This document shows, piece by piece, positions 28,960 through 38,680 of a stretch of DNA of 64,000 nt (position 1 is the stretch's first letter; every line of letters begins with the position of its first letter). The position numbers and the translations under genes are program-made. Source of the DNA: Croceivirga sp038750505 (GTDB taxonomy: Bacteria; Bacteroidota; Bacteroidia; Flavobacteriales; Flavobacteriaceae); the NCBI GenBank assembly GCA_038750505.1, contig JBCDHD010000005.1:248001-312000 (forward strand), given 5' to 3'. The notes beneath the pieces were generated by a model that did not search any database, was not told the DNA's origin, and saw only the letters and a list, made by a program, of their open reading frames with translations.

Positions 28960-28975
28960 TTATTAATTAAAAAAA

Positions 28976-29593
28976 TTAGGTTTTCATTCCATGGATAAGG
29001 ACATCAACAAATGCTTCCAGGAGTTCTCTTTGGGTAACCTCAACGGTTTCTTCCAAAAAAGCTTTCTTCGCATCTAAGAATTGCATAATGCCCATTGAGC
29101 TTCCCCAACAAAAGTAATTGGCCAGAACAGGGCTTACATCTTGGCGTATAATACCTTTATCCTTCTGCTTTTGAATGTGATCTATAAAGAAATCCTGGAT
29201 CCGCCTGCTGGCCTCTTTATGTGCCGTAGCATCATAATCCAGTTCAGGCCGCTCCATATGGACAATAAGTTCAAAATATTCAGGATAATCCTTACTGTAC
29301 TCGTATGAAGACAGAATAACTGCCCGGGTACTTTCTATAGAGTCGGGATGGCTCTTCTCACTGAGTTTAAAATAATTGTGTAATTGGTTAAGCGCTTTTG
29401 CACAGACCTCTGCTAAAATATCATCCTTGCTTCTAAAATATTTGTAAAAGGTCCCTTTTGCAACCCCAAGATAATCCACCACTTTATCAATAGTAAAGTC
29501 AACCACACCCTCCTGCTGTACAATAGTATCTGCTGCCAAAATGAGTTGTTGGCGTCTTTCTTTTACGGATAAGTGTTTCTTGGTTGGTGACAT
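28976..29593 (-). CDS. TetR-family repressor of the first RND operon
   Basis: 205 residues. N-terminal TetR helix-turn-helix: 'RRQQLILAADTIVQQEGV' and 'DYLGVAKGTFYKYFRSKDDIL'. The C-terminal part is the variable ligand-binding and dimer domain. It heads a minus-strand run with DUF2461, cyclase, adaptor, pump, TolC and Usp genes, and probably represses it until a pump substrate binds. A palindrome lies just upstream of its start and another just after its stop. Confidence 0.9.
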   Translation of the reverse strand: MSPTKKHLSVKERRQQLILAADTIVQQEGVVDFTIDKVVDYLGVAKGTFYKYFRSKDDILAEVCAKALNQLHNYFKLSEKSHPDSIESTRAVILSSYEYSKDYPEYFELIVHMERPELDYDATAHKEASRRIQDFFIDHIQKQKDKGIIRQDVSPVLANYFCWGSSMGIMQFLDAKKAFLEETVEVTQRELLEAFVDVLIHGMKT

Positions 29594-29598
29594 AAAAA

Positions 29599-29622
29599 TG
29601 ACTGTTGGTCAAAGCAAAGATA
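29599..29622 (-). promoter_or_regulatory. tetR promoter -7 box with overlapping operator palindrome
   Basis: On the minus strand TATCTTTG (29615-29622) matches TAnnTTTG. Three bases downstream is the palindrome TGAC-N5-GTCA (29599-29611), covering the expected transcription start, 5 bases before the ATG. This geometry fits autorepression by TetR. Confidence 0.6.
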
Positions 29623-30036
29623 TACTTTTTTTATTTTGTTTATATATTTTAACAGATAATTAAACAAAAACTAGAAATAGGTAAATAGGGATAAGGTTGA
29701 ATCGAAAACGAAATAAACCCCTTTGGCGCAAAAGTTTACAATGAGGAAATATAAGATAGCTACCACGAATGGAAATTAGCAAAAATAGAAGGGGTTATAG
29801 GTAAATTATACTATTGATGTAAACCTAGGCACTCGATTTTTTTTGAAGTAGGCATTTCCAATCACCAAAAACCAGGGGAAGACCACTACCTAAACTGAAC
29901 TATACAACATCCGGAACCATTGATGCAAGTACTACATCGTAGTACACAATTAGACTAGTTGCGAAAATTACATCCGGCATTATCTGGACTGTAACAATTC
30001 ATTACCATACCGCTCTATATATAAATTCTAGATGGT
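29623..30036. other. Intergenic region upstream of the S41 protease
   Basis: No gene seen. AACCCCTT near 29713 and AAGGGGTT near 29788 are complementary 8-mers about 65 bases apart. No clear TAnnTTTG box for the S41 gene was found. Confidence 0.35.
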
Positions 30037-32286
30037 ATGCCATTAAATAGTTGTAAACCGATCCTTCTGGTGCTATGTTTCCTTTTTTCCTGCAATAAAT
30101 TTCCGTCCGAGAAAATCACAGATGAAGAAAAGCTTCTGGCATTAGCTGAGGTCTGTGGTTATGTAAAATATTTCCACCCAAGTGATAGGGCAGCAACTCT
30201 TGACTGGGACGCCTTTACCATACTGGCCGCTAAGCGCATTCTGGAATCCAACGATGTGAAAGAAACCTTGGAAGCTTTGTTTGGACCAATGGCCCCAAAA
30301 ATCAAAATTAACAAGTTAGAACCGGGTGCCTCTCCCGTTAACAAAGAAGAAAGCGTTGGCATAGATTCCTTGAACCATGTATTCTGGCAACATGTTGGAG
30401 ACGGGCAAGGGAGTGTTGGGGCCATTTATCAAAGCGCAAGGGTCAATAAAAAAGCAAGGGTATTACCGAATAGCACCAATGACTACAGTGGTATTGCGAA
30501 GGAAATCCCCACGGCAAACATCAAAGGAAAGAAAATAGTATTTACCGCCCTATTACGACCGAACAATGATTACAATGGAAGGCCTTCGGTTCGGCTTCAT
30601 CTTAAAAGGAAAAACAAACCTTGGGAAGAAATCCATTCCTCTGGTCAACCCCTTATCGTGAATACATGGAACCGTCACTCCGTTTCGGCACAGGTGCCTA
30701 ATGACATCGAATTGGTAAGGGCGCATCTTTGGAATATTGGAATTGCCGGAAGTATTGACTACGACAACATACGCCTGGTTTTTGGAGAAGGAAAAGATAA
30801 TTTGGTCGATTATACATTTAATGATGTAGCGGGGTTCGATAAGGAATGGAATCCGTGGGGAGATAACCAAAGCATTAGGATCTTAAACCTGGGTGATAAT
30901 ACATTTTTACGAATTGAACGAAGCAAAGGAGATTTAAAACAAATAAAGCCGCTGTTCCCTCTTCCCAAACGCATACAAAGGACAATAAATAAAAAAATAG
31001 GGGAGCACCTTAGTCTTACAATGCCCATTTTATTACACAAGGACCGTACTAAAAACCATGGTAATGATCAAGAATTTGAGCGGCTAAAATCGACTATTGA
31101 TTCGGTTGCAATAGCGAACGATGATTTTAACAACGTACATCTGCGTATTGCGAATATTATCAAGGTTTGGGTCACCATGAAACATTTTAACCCTAATCTA
31201 GATACGGAACATAGCAATTGGAAACAGCAGTTTCTTTCAGCAGTTGCCAAAACTAAAAACGATAAAACTCGGGCAGATCATTTGAATACCCTCAAAATGA
31301 TGGTTGCGCCCATAAATGATAGTCACCTGGGGGTTTACCATGCTGCATCCAAAGACTATTTCCCTCCATTTAGTTGGGAAATGGTTGAAGACGAATTGAT
31401 TATTACCAAGGTTTTGGACAGTACTTTGGATATTGCCCCATCGTATCCCGTGGAGCGCGTCAACGGGCGGACCGTTCAGGAATTTTGGGATGAAACATTA
31501 CTAAGGTCGCAAGGGGCTCATGCAGACCGTAAAAATGCTAAGGCAATTGAAGAATCACTTGGCGGGAAAGAAAACAGTTCCTTGACTATAACGGTAACGG
31601 AGGGTAACGGAAAAAAAACATCTCATGAAATTGCCCGCACCTTATCCGACAAATCTTTTGAGAAGGCTTTGACCGAAAAACGTGATTTCTTTTATGAAAT
31701 AAGTAAAGACGTTTTCTATGTTGATCTAACACGAATGAAATGGTCCGATTTGAAAGCCCGTTTAAACAAAATAAGCAAAACGAAAGCGGTCATCTTTGAT
31801 GTAAGAGGATATCTATCCTGGGGGAATATCGATATTGTTTCGCATCTTATTAAAGACGCTGTTCAAGGCGTCAGGGCATTTGTTCCCCATATACTATATC
31901 CGGACCAAAAAGACCTGGTCCTAAACGAGGCATATCATTATACGTATGGACCAAAAGCACCTTATATTTTAGCAAAAAAGGTATTCATTATGGACCATAG
32001 GGCGGTAAGCTATTCCGAAGAGCTCCTGAATTTGGTAGAATACCACAATTTGGCCATTATCGTTGGGGAACAGACTGCAGGATCTACGGGTAATGTCAAC
32101 ATTTTGCGATTGCTGGATGGAATCTCCATACCCTGGTCGGGAATGAAGGTTTTACGGCAAGACGGTAGTGAATTTCATGGAAGGGGTATTCTTCCCGATC
32201 ACCCGCTTTCAAAAAGCAGGGATGCTATACGAAACGGGGAAGACGAGTATCTTATGTATGCTTTGAAATTGGTTGGGGAAAATTAG
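30037..32286 (+). CDS. S41-family (C-terminal processing/Tsp-like) peptidase with extra N-terminal domains, lipoprotein
   Basis: 749 residues. Signal with cysteine at 'CFLFSCNKF'. Residues ~25-110 are helical ('ALAEVCGYVKYFHPSD'), ~130-250 look like a beta-sandwich of carbohydrate-binding style, then a second helical 'VWVTMKHFNPNLD' segment, a PDZ-like part ('PSYPVERVNGRTVQEFWDE') and the S41 core: 'VFYVDLTRMK', 'AVIFDVRGY', 'DHRAVSYSEELL' carrying the probable nucleophilic serine, and 'VGEQTAGSTGN'. It probably acts in the periplasm on peptides or proteins. The target is unknown. It stands alone, divergent from the TetR operon. Confidence 0.85.
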   Translation: MPLNSCKPILLVLCFLFSCNKFPSEKITDEEKLLALAEVCGYVKYFHPSDRAATLDWDAFTILAAKRILESNDVKETLEALFGPMAPKIKINKLEPGASPVNKEESVGIDSLNHVFWQHVGDGQGSVGAIYQSARVNKKARVLPNSTNDYSGIAKEIPTANIKGKKIVFTALLRPNNDYNGRPSVRLHLKRKNKPWEEIHSSGQPLIVNTWNRHSVSAQVPNDIELVRAHLWNIGIAGSIDYDNIRLVFGEGKDNLVDYTFNDVAGFDKEWNPWGDNQSIRILNLGDNTFLRIERSKGDLKQIKPLFPLPKRIQRTINKKIGEHLSLTMPILLHKDRTKNHGNDQEFERLKSTIDSVAIANDDFNNVHLRIANIIKVWVTMKHFNPNLDTEHSNWKQQFLSAVAKTKNDKTRADHLNTLKMMVAPINDSHLGVYHAASKDYFPPFSWEMVEDELIITKVLDSTLDIAPSYPVERVNGRTVQEFWDETLLRSQGAHADRKNAKAIEESLGGKENSSLTITVTEGNGKKTSHEIARTLSDKSFEKALTEKRDFFYEISKDVFYVDLTRMKWSDLKARLNKISKTKAVIFDVRGYLSWGNIDIVSHLIKDAVQGVRAFVPHILYPDQKDLVLNEAYHYTYGPKAPYILAKKVFIMDHRAVSYSEELLNLVEYHNLAIIVGEQTAGSTGNVNILRLLDGISIPWSGMKVLRQDGSEFHGRGILPDHPLSKSRDAIRNGEDEYLMYALKLVGEN

Positions 32287-32841
32287 CCCTAATGCGTTGC
32301 GAATTTGAACGGAATGATCAGTGGTATTTGCTAAATTCTATGTACCACTTGTATCTATTTTTTAGGGTTGAGGCTTGGGGCTAAGTTCCTTTCCGGCAGT
32401 GTTTTTTAGGAAGATAAAAACGGGATACCTCATTTTCATTTTTCTTTTAATTCGAGTTGTTTATCGTACCCAAGGAATCACTGATTTTGTGAGCGCAATA
32501 ACATCAGCTCGCAAAGTAACCTTTTCGATCACCTTCTTACCTTGGTTTGAAAAGGCTTCTATTTCTTAGGTTCTACGGGTTATGAATCTCAGGCATCCCG
32601 GTCCCGGTAAATATGATATCGGTTAATGCTGTGATCTTTTAAGTGGAGTAAACTTATTTGAATGCGGTAAACTTTTGGTTTGTTGCTTTAATTTGAGCCA
32701 ATTTGTTTTTGTTTGCCAATGTTTTGTTGGGGTAAACCTCTTGCAAAATGCTTCACAAATGTCAAATTTTAGCTCTATCTTATAACTAAATTTCAGCGAT
32801 ATCTGAAATAGCCATGAGGTATCAAATTATAGGAGAAACGG
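32287..32841. other. Intergenic region upstream of GH130
   Basis: 555 bases without a convincing gene; a 64-codon frame at 32375-32569 has no support. ATTTCAG (32790-32796) and CTGAAAT (32803-32809) form a palindrome about 33 bases before the GH130 start, a possible operator or hairpin. Confidence 0.4.
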
Positions 32842-33879
32842 ATGGTTGAAGTAAAAAAAATAGGAGTCATTTTATCAAAAACGGAGCATACCTTTGAAAG
32901 TGAAGGGGTATTGAACCCGGGAGTTATACAAGAAGGCAACACGATAAAAATGATTTATCGCGCGTTCAGAAACGGTAATTTTTCGACTTTAGGATATTGT
33001 CAGTTTGGGGGTCCTTCAAAATTGGACTTTCGGGATCCCAAACCGTTGCTGCTTCCCGAGGAATCCTATGAAAAACAAGGCGTTGAAGATCCAAGAATTG
33101 TTAAAATTGATGCCACCTATTATATTACCTACACGGGGTATGACGGGCGTAACGCCCTGGGTTGTATCGCTACTTCAAAAGACCTGAAACGTTTTCAGAA
33201 AATCGGGATTGTTACCCCGGCTACTTCGTTGCATACCTATAAAGTGGTTTTAGAAAACAACAAGGAAATTTCTCCTAAATATGCCGAACATCTACAGACC
33301 TATATAGACAGAGGATTAATAGACAAAACCAAATTTAAGGTTTGGGACAAAGATCTCGTGCTCTTTCCCGAAAAAATAAACGGGCACTTTTTTATGCTGC
33401 ATCGCCTTTTGCCAGGTATTCAGTGGGTCAGATTCAAGGAATTTTCAGATCTGACCAAGGATTTTTGGAAGGAGTACCTGTTTTCGCTTGACAAGTATGT
33501 ATTATTGAACCCACTTTACGATTTTGAGAACATGCACATTGGGGGAGGTGCCCCCCCGGTCAAAACCAGTTCGGGCTGGCTTTTGATAAACCATGGGGTT
33601 CAATCCACTCCGCTTGGAAGGGCATATCACGCTACCGCTGTACTTCTCGATTTAAATGATCCAACAAAGGTAATTGCCCGTATGCCATCGCCTTTGTTTT
33701 CGCCTACAGAACCTTACGAAAAGACAGGTTATATTAACAATGTTTGCTTTCCAACCGGTACGGCTGTTTTTGGAGAAGACCTGTATATTTATTATGGAGC
33801 AGCAGACAATACAGTTGCCCTTGCCAAAACCAATCTAAACGGTTTGGTAGCGCATCTACTAAAATTCCCAACAGTATGA
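32842..33879 (+). CDS. GH130-family glycoside phosphorylase
   Basis: 345 residues, no signal peptide, so cytoplasmic. Five-bladed propeller motifs of family GH130: 'VLNPGVIQEGN', 'GVEDPRIVKIDATYY', 'DKDLVLFPEKINGHFFMLHR', 'IGGGAPPVKTSSGWLLINHG', 'YYGAADNTVALA'. The family phosphorolyses or, in some members, hydrolyses beta-mannosides, yielding mannose-1-phosphate. Its TGA overlaps the ATG of the next gene (ATGA), so the two are translationally coupled. Confidence 0.9.
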   Translation: MVEVKKIGVILSKTEHTFESEGVLNPGVIQEGNTIKMIYRAFRNGNFSTLGYCQFGGPSKLDFRDPKPLLLPEESYEKQGVEDPRIVKIDATYYITYTGYDGRNALGCIATSKDLKRFQKIGIVTPATSLHTYKVVLENNKEISPKYAEHLQTYIDRGLIDKTKFKVWDKDLVLFPEKINGHFFMLHRLLPGIQWVRFKEFSDLTKDFWKEYLFSLDKYVLLNPLYDFENMHIGGGAPPVKTSSGWLLINHGVQSTPLGRAYHATAVLLDLNDPTKVIARMPSPLFSPTEPYEKTGYINNVCFPTGTAVFGEDLYIYYGAADNTVALAKTNLNGLVAHLLKFPTV

Positions 33880-36125
33880 AAAAGAAACCCACAATAGTGT
33901 TTATTGCGAGCTATCTTCCACGTGAATGTGGTATAGCTACTTTTACAAAGGATACGATTACGGCTATAGAGAAGTCCTTTCATCCCAATTTTTCCCTTAA
34001 GGTTGCTGCCCTTAATGAACATCCTGATGTGGAAAGGACCTATCCGCCGGAGGTGATCTTCCAAGTGCAAAAAGATGCAAATGATTATAAACAACTTGCC
34101 GATATCATTAACCTGGATACTAACATACAATTGGTGGTCATTGAACATGAATTCGGATTATATGCGGGTGAGTTCGGAGAAGATTTACTGAAATTGACCG
34201 AAGCATTGCAAAAGCCCTACCTGCTGGTAATGCACACCGTATTGTCTCAACCTCCGGAAAAAATGAAAGTAGTGTTGGCCAATTTGATCCTTGGAAGTGC
34301 AAGAGCAATAACAATGACTACCCATTCCAGGAGGCTTTTAATAGAAAACTATAATGTGCCGGGTGAGAAACTATCCATTATTCCTCACGGTTTTCATTTA
34401 CGTCCCTCAATATCCAACGCGGTTTTGAAAGCGAAGTATAATTGTCGCGATCGTATCGTATTGAGTACTTTTGGACTACTAAGTAGGAACAAGGGTATTG
34501 AATTGGCCCTTGACGCATTGGCGGAGGTAAACCACAGAGATTTTACCGTATACTTTATTTTGGGCAAAACACACCCGGAGGTCAAAAAGAACGAAGGTGA
34601 GGAATACCGGGACTTCTTACAGCAAAAAGTTAAAGATCACGGACTGGAAAATAACGTCCAGTTTGTGAACCGATTTCTAGAACTGGATGAATTGCTGGAA
34701 TACCTTCAAATGACCGATATTTATTTGTTCACTTCAATAGACCCGGAACAGGCCATCAGCGGAACGTTAACCTATGCCCTGGGGGCAGGCTGCGCAGTGC
34801 TTACCACCCCAATTTCACATGCCCGTGAAATTCTGGATGCAAATGCAGCACTTCCCTTTAATTTTGGGGAGAGCCACGATCTGGCACAACGCATTGATCA
34901 GTTGATAGAAGACGAATCATTGCGCAAAGAATTGAGTGTAAGGGCAAAGATTATTTCCCGAAAGGGCATGTGGGAAAACATTGCGATCCGTTATGCCGAT
35001 ATCTTTGCCGAACTTCTCGATTTAGGTGAAAGGCTCGTTTATGCCAAACCAGAGATCAATCTTCATCATTTAAAGAATATGACCAATGGTATTGGTATGT
35101 TCCAGTTTACCGATATGGATCATCCTAATGAGAAATTTGGCTTCACTTTAGATGATAATGCACGAGCACTATATGTATTATCCAATTACCAGGAGTTATA
35201 TCCGCAGGACAAATCCGTTAAGCAGTTGCAAAAAACTTATCTTGACTTTACGTTGCGTTGTCAATTAAAAGATGGAGGTTTTTTGAACTATGTAGATAAG
35301 TACGGAGATTTTACGGATCAGAACAATTATATCAATACGGATGAAGCTGGTGCCAGGGCTATGTTGGCACTGTGCCGTTTGACCCATAGCCAGGTAGGTA
35401 GTAAATCCTCAAGAAAGAAAGCTAAAAAAGCCATTAAAAACTCCTTGTCCTATATGTCCAAGGTAATGTCACCTCGTGCCATAGGCAAAATACTAAAAGG
35501 ATTGTATTACCTATATCTTCGAAAGAAAGATGATAGGATTTTGGAGATTGTCCATGATCACGCGGATTATCTCTGTGAATTATATCAAATACACTCCTCC
35601 AAAGATTGGCGATGGTTCGAGCCCCATTTAAGCTACTCTAATAGTGATATCCCGGAAGGACTTCTCTACGCTTCGGTAATTACGAAAACAAACCTCCATA
35701 AAAATATTGGTATTGAAAGCTTGGAATTCCTTCTGGAGAAAATGCTTCAGGGTAAAATACCTATGCCGGTTTCTCATCGAAGTGATATTAACAAGTCAAA
35801 GAAAGATGTAATAGACCAGTTTGGTCAACAGCCTGTAGAGTTGGCATCTCTGGTCGAATGCCTTGACATAGCATTCAAAATAACAGGAGAGCAACGCTAT
35901 TACGATTTGTTGATCAGCACATTTACCTGGTTTTTGGGCAATAACTTGTTACGGCAAATTGTTTATAATCCCGCAACCGGTGCCGGTCATGATGGTATCG
36001 AAAAACAGGGCATTAATCTTAATCAGGGCGCAGAGTCTACCCTGTCTTATTTGATTTCCCTGATGACGGTAGAGAAGAACTTAAGGATGCAAAAACAGAC
36101 GCCAGTCTATGAAATGGTAGATTGA
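33876..36125 (+). CDS. GT4-type glycosyltransferase with C-terminal alpha-helical glycan domain
   Basis: 749 residues from ATG 33876, which overlaps the GH130 stop; the frame is open upstream, but that part is a shadow of GH130. Residues 1-~400 are a GT-B glycosyltransferase: 'SYLPRECGIATFTKD', 'VIEHEFGLYAGEFGED', 'LSTFGLLSRNKGIELALDAL', 'GTLTYALGAGCAVLTTP'. Residues ~410-749 are helical with 'LDDNARALYVLSNY' and 'NTDEAGARAMLALCRL', like an alpha/alpha toroid of glycan-processing enzymes. Paired with GH130, it probably builds or remodels a mannose-containing saccharide. Donor and acceptor are unknown. Confidence 0.87.
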   Translation: MKKKPTIVFIASYLPRECGIATFTKDTITAIEKSFHPNFSLKVAALNEHPDVERTYPPEVIFQVQKDANDYKQLADIINLDTNIQLVVIEHEFGLYAGEFGEDLLKLTEALQKPYLLVMHTVLSQPPEKMKVVLANLILGSARAITMTTHSRRLLIENYNVPGEKLSIIPHGFHLRPSISNAVLKAKYNCRDRIVLSTFGLLSRNKGIELALDALAEVNHRDFTVYFILGKTHPEVKKNEGEEYRDFLQQKVKDHGLENNVQFVNRFLELDELLEYLQMTDIYLFTSIDPEQAISGTLTYALGAGCAVLTTPISHAREILDANAALPFNFGESHDLAQRIDQLIEDESLRKELSVRAKIISRKGMWENIAIRYADIFAELLDLGERLVYAKPEINLHHLKNMTNGIGMFQFTDMDHPNEKFGFTLDDNARALYVLSNYQELYPQDKSVKQLQKTYLDFTLRCQLKDGGFLNYVDKYGDFTDQNNYINTDEAGARAMLALCRLTHSQVGSKSSRKKAKKAIKNSLSYMSKVMSPRAIGKILKGLYYLYLRKKDDRILEIVHDHADYLCELYQIHSSKDWRWFEPHLSYSNSDIPEGLLYASVITKTNLHKNIGIESLEFLLEKMLQGKIPMPVSHRSDINKSKKDVIDQFGQQPVELASLVECLDIAFKITGEQRYYDLLISTFTWFLGNNLLRQIVYNPATGAGHDGIEKQGINLNQGAESTLSYLISLMTVEKNLRMQKQTPVYEMVD

Positions 36126-36138
36126 AAGTCCTTTTAAG

Positions 36139-36546
36139 AATGACATCTTTACCACTTTTAGCAAATTAGCAGATGTCCCCATACCGGATGATAGCGTGAT
36201 GGATGGGGTAGATCTATCTCCCGTGCTATTTGGGCAAGGCAGTGGCCCCGGAAATGAAGTGTTCTACTATAGCAGACATGATTTGTTTGCCGTGAGATTG
36301 GGTCCCTGTAAAGCCCATTTTATTACTCGGGAAGCCTATGTGTTAAATGCAGAAAAAGTGCAACGTAACCCTCCATTATTATTTAAGGTTGAGGAGGATG
36401 CTGCTAAAGGATTCAACATTGCAGATCAACATGTTGAAGTTGTTGAAAAGATAAGAGTGGCGTTAAAGACCCATCAAGAAAATATGAAACCAGGTCCGGA
36501 TTTGTTAAAGGAAAGGGGGCCGGAACATGTGATACAAAGCTATTGA
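36139..36546 (+). pseudogene. 3' remnant of an arylsulfatase gene
   Basis: Only the C-terminal ~135 residues remain. The frame begins without a start just after the glycosyltransferase stop: 'NDIFTTFSKLADVPIPDD', then 'VMDGVDLSPVLFGQG', 'VFYYSRHDLFAVRLGPCKAHF', and 'PLLFKVEEDAAKGFNIADQH'. These match the C-terminal end of family S1 sulfatases. The catalytic N-terminal part, including the formylglycine cysteine motif, is missing. An ATG at 36196 or just before could start a stump, but no function is expected. Confidence 0.75.
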
Positions 36547-36942
36547 GATAACGTTTGTGTTAGTTTTTAATTTGAGTTAATGTATTGCATCAAATTCACT
36601 AAGGAAGCACGAAAATGCCGTGCTTCCTTTATTTAAAAATGATGCTTATCTGGAACCATATTTCTTTTTGAATTTGATATCGTCTACACTTGAAGCACCT
36701 CCTAATACCTTTGGTTGCAAAATCGGCCCGAATATGTATATAAATTAGAAGAATAGGTGGATGCTTAAGAAACGTTCCATTTACGGTACTAAAAGCGTTT
36801 ACCCCTGTTTGGGATGATGTGTATAGGTAATTACCGAAATAACTCACTTACACCTTATGCAGAGATTGAAACAGGCAACATATTCCTAATTTACAAGCAA
36901 ATCGCCTATTTTGCACAGACATTGTTAGCTCGAGTTCCAGGT
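36547..36942. other. Intergenic region holding a terminator
   Basis: Apart from the hairpin at 36601-36635, no gene or promoter was recognised. It separates the plus-strand glycan genes from the minus-strand serine hydrolases. Confidence 0.4.
36601..36635 (+). terminator. Hairpin terminator between convergent units
   Basis: AAGGAAGCACG pairs perfectly with CGTGCTTCCTT over a 7-base loop, with TTT and ATTT after it. It can act in both directions, since A's precede it on the other strand. Confidence 0.65.
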
Positions 36943-38607
36943 TTATTTCTGCTTTTCAAACCAAAGATTCCAGACCCTTCCATTAGAGGTAAAAAAACCA
37001 GTAACCATCCCATTTTTATCTCTTGATATTTCAACTTTTCGCAATGGCCATTGCGTTAAAAAAATATCGTTCTTGATAAGGCGCATCTCTAAAGCTCCAT
37101 GCCTTGCATGATGTGCAACAAGCTGTTCATCTTCCAATCTGATTGAATAAATCGTTTCCAATTCAGGACTATAATACGTACCGGTATAAGCTGATAAATC
37201 TACAGGAAGAAGAGTGTTCGGATCAAAGGATTCGGAAGTGACCATCTTTCCATCATCATACGTTCGGATCATCTTTTTGGTACCGTCAGCCGCTATGATA
37301 AATTCGCAGGTCGAAGCCTTTGTCCCCTCAAGGATTACAAATGTATTATGACCAATAGGATAAAAATGAGCGTTAGGATTTTGCAGCTCTCGTAATGTAT
37401 CATTTTTGACGGATATGACTCGGACACGACCATTACTATCGTCCCAATAGGATCCTTCGAATTTTTTCATTTTTTCACCAGGTAATTCCACCGTTTCCAT
37501 GGAGGATAGATCTGGTATTGTATGGGTTGATTTTCTTTCTTCCAATACGATGTCTGCTATTTCTAAGGCGGTATCCCATGGTCTTGAAGAGCGGTTGGCA
37601 AGAATTACAATATTTAGCTCTTCTTCAGGATAGACACCGATGAATGTCTTAAAACCTCCGGTGCTACCATCATGGGCTATTCTCGTAAAGCCGTTTATAT
37701 CTTCTACCATAACACCAAAAGCATACTTGTTTTCTCTTCCATCATTGAGCCTGTCTCTGGTTAACAGCTTTTGAAAAGCGGTTTTCCATCCGGATTGAGG
37801 TCTGTAGAAATTCGAAAGCCATTTTAGTAGATCTTTGGTGGTGGAATGTACATTGGCAGACCCATAATACCCCCAGTATTCCGGAACTCTTCTAAATACA
37901 CCATCGCTATAAGCGAAATAGGAGGTAGCCCTATTAGGCACAACCCTTCTATAGTCATCTTCCACATAGGTATTTGTCATTCCCAATGGTCTGAATACCG
38001 ATTTTTTCATCCAATCTGCAAACTTTTCTCCGGTAATTTTTTCAATGACATTGACCATAAGCATATAGTTTGTGTTGCTATATGAATATTCTTGACCAGG
38101 TCTAAAGTTGAGGTCACGCTGCTTTAGCATTAATCGGTAAAGATCAGTATTGTTTCTTCGTTCACCCGATCGCCAACCGGCAAGTGCTAACAAATCATGA
38201 AAGCTTCTCAGGCCACTTGTGTTTTGTAACATATTCCGAATGGTAATGGTGTGCCCAAAATTGGGCAGTTCAGGGATAAATTTTCTGATATCGTCATCGA
38301 ATGAGAGTTTGCCTTCCTGTTCAAGTACCACTATGCCCATAGCGGTAAATTGCTTGGATACCGATGCCAAATTAAAAATGGTTTCCGTAGTATTGGGAAC
38401 ATTGTATTCCAAACTTGCCAGACCATATGCTTTGGAAAAAACCAAGTCCTCGCCTTTCATAATTGCCACTACACCTCCTGGCTGGTTAGGCCGAGCCCAT
38501 TCCAAAAAGAGACTGTCTATTTCTTGATATTGGGATTTGGTTATTTGGGAATACGTATTGAGCGTAATTGATAGTATAATTACAATAGTTATGGCTTTCA
38601 TTTTCAT
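36943..38607 (-). CDS. Serine hydrolase (beta-lactamase class C-like) with C-terminal beta domain
   Basis: 554 residues from ATG 38607 (MKMKAITIV); the longer frame to 38652 lacks a signal start. Signal peptide to about residue 21. Motifs: S82-V-S-K85 ('NLASVSKQF'), 'YSYSNTNYM' and 'AHDGSTGGF'. From ~380 a beta-rich domain follows, with 'FEGSYWDDSNGRVRV' and 'AYTGTYYSPELETIYSI', seen in many flavobacterial homologues. Periplasmic; substrate unknown. It follows a paralogous hydrolase and an AraC regulator on the same strand. Confidence 0.9.
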   Translation of the reverse strand: MKMKAITIVIILSITLNTYSQITKSQYQEIDSLFLEWARPNQPGGVVAIMKGEDLVFSKAYGLASLEYNVPNTTETIFNLASVSKQFTAMGIVVLEQEGKLSFDDDIRKFIPELPNFGHTITIRNMLQNTSGLRSFHDLLALAGWRSGERRNNTDLYRLMLKQRDLNFRPGQEYSYSNTNYMLMVNVIEKITGEKFADWMKKSVFRPLGMTNTYVEDDYRRVVPNRATSYFAYSDGVFRRVPEYWGYYGSANVHSTTKDLLKWLSNFYRPQSGWKTAFQKLLTRDRLNDGRENKYAFGVMVEDINGFTRIAHDGSTGGFKTFIGVYPEEELNIVILANRSSRPWDTALEIADIVLEERKSTHTIPDLSSMETVELPGEKMKKFEGSYWDDSNGRVRVISVKNDTLRELQNPNAHFYPIGHNTFVILEGTKASTCEFIIAADGTKKMIRTYDDGKMVTSESFDPNTLLPVDLSAYTGTYYSPELETIYSIRLEDEQLVAHHARHGALEMRLIKNDIFLTQWPLRKVEISRDKNGMVTGFFTSNGRVWNLWFEKQK

Positions 38608-38680
38608 GATATTTTTTAGGAGCGTTTGGGTATTCAAGCGGGGGTTCGGCAAATGTGAATGGGTGATTTCGGGACTTTAT

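Noticed and set aside
29713..29796. Complementary 8-mers AACCCCTT and AAGGGGTT
   Set aside because: Sixty-five bases apart with no other pairing; probably chance.
32375..32569. 64-codon plus-strand frame
   Set aside because: No family, no promoter box, and stop codons on both sides in decayed-looking DNA.
33744..33875. N-terminal extension of the GT4 gene
   Set aside because: It is the shadow of the GH130 C-terminus; the ATG at 33876 overlaps the stop of GH130 and starts a normal GT-B sequence.
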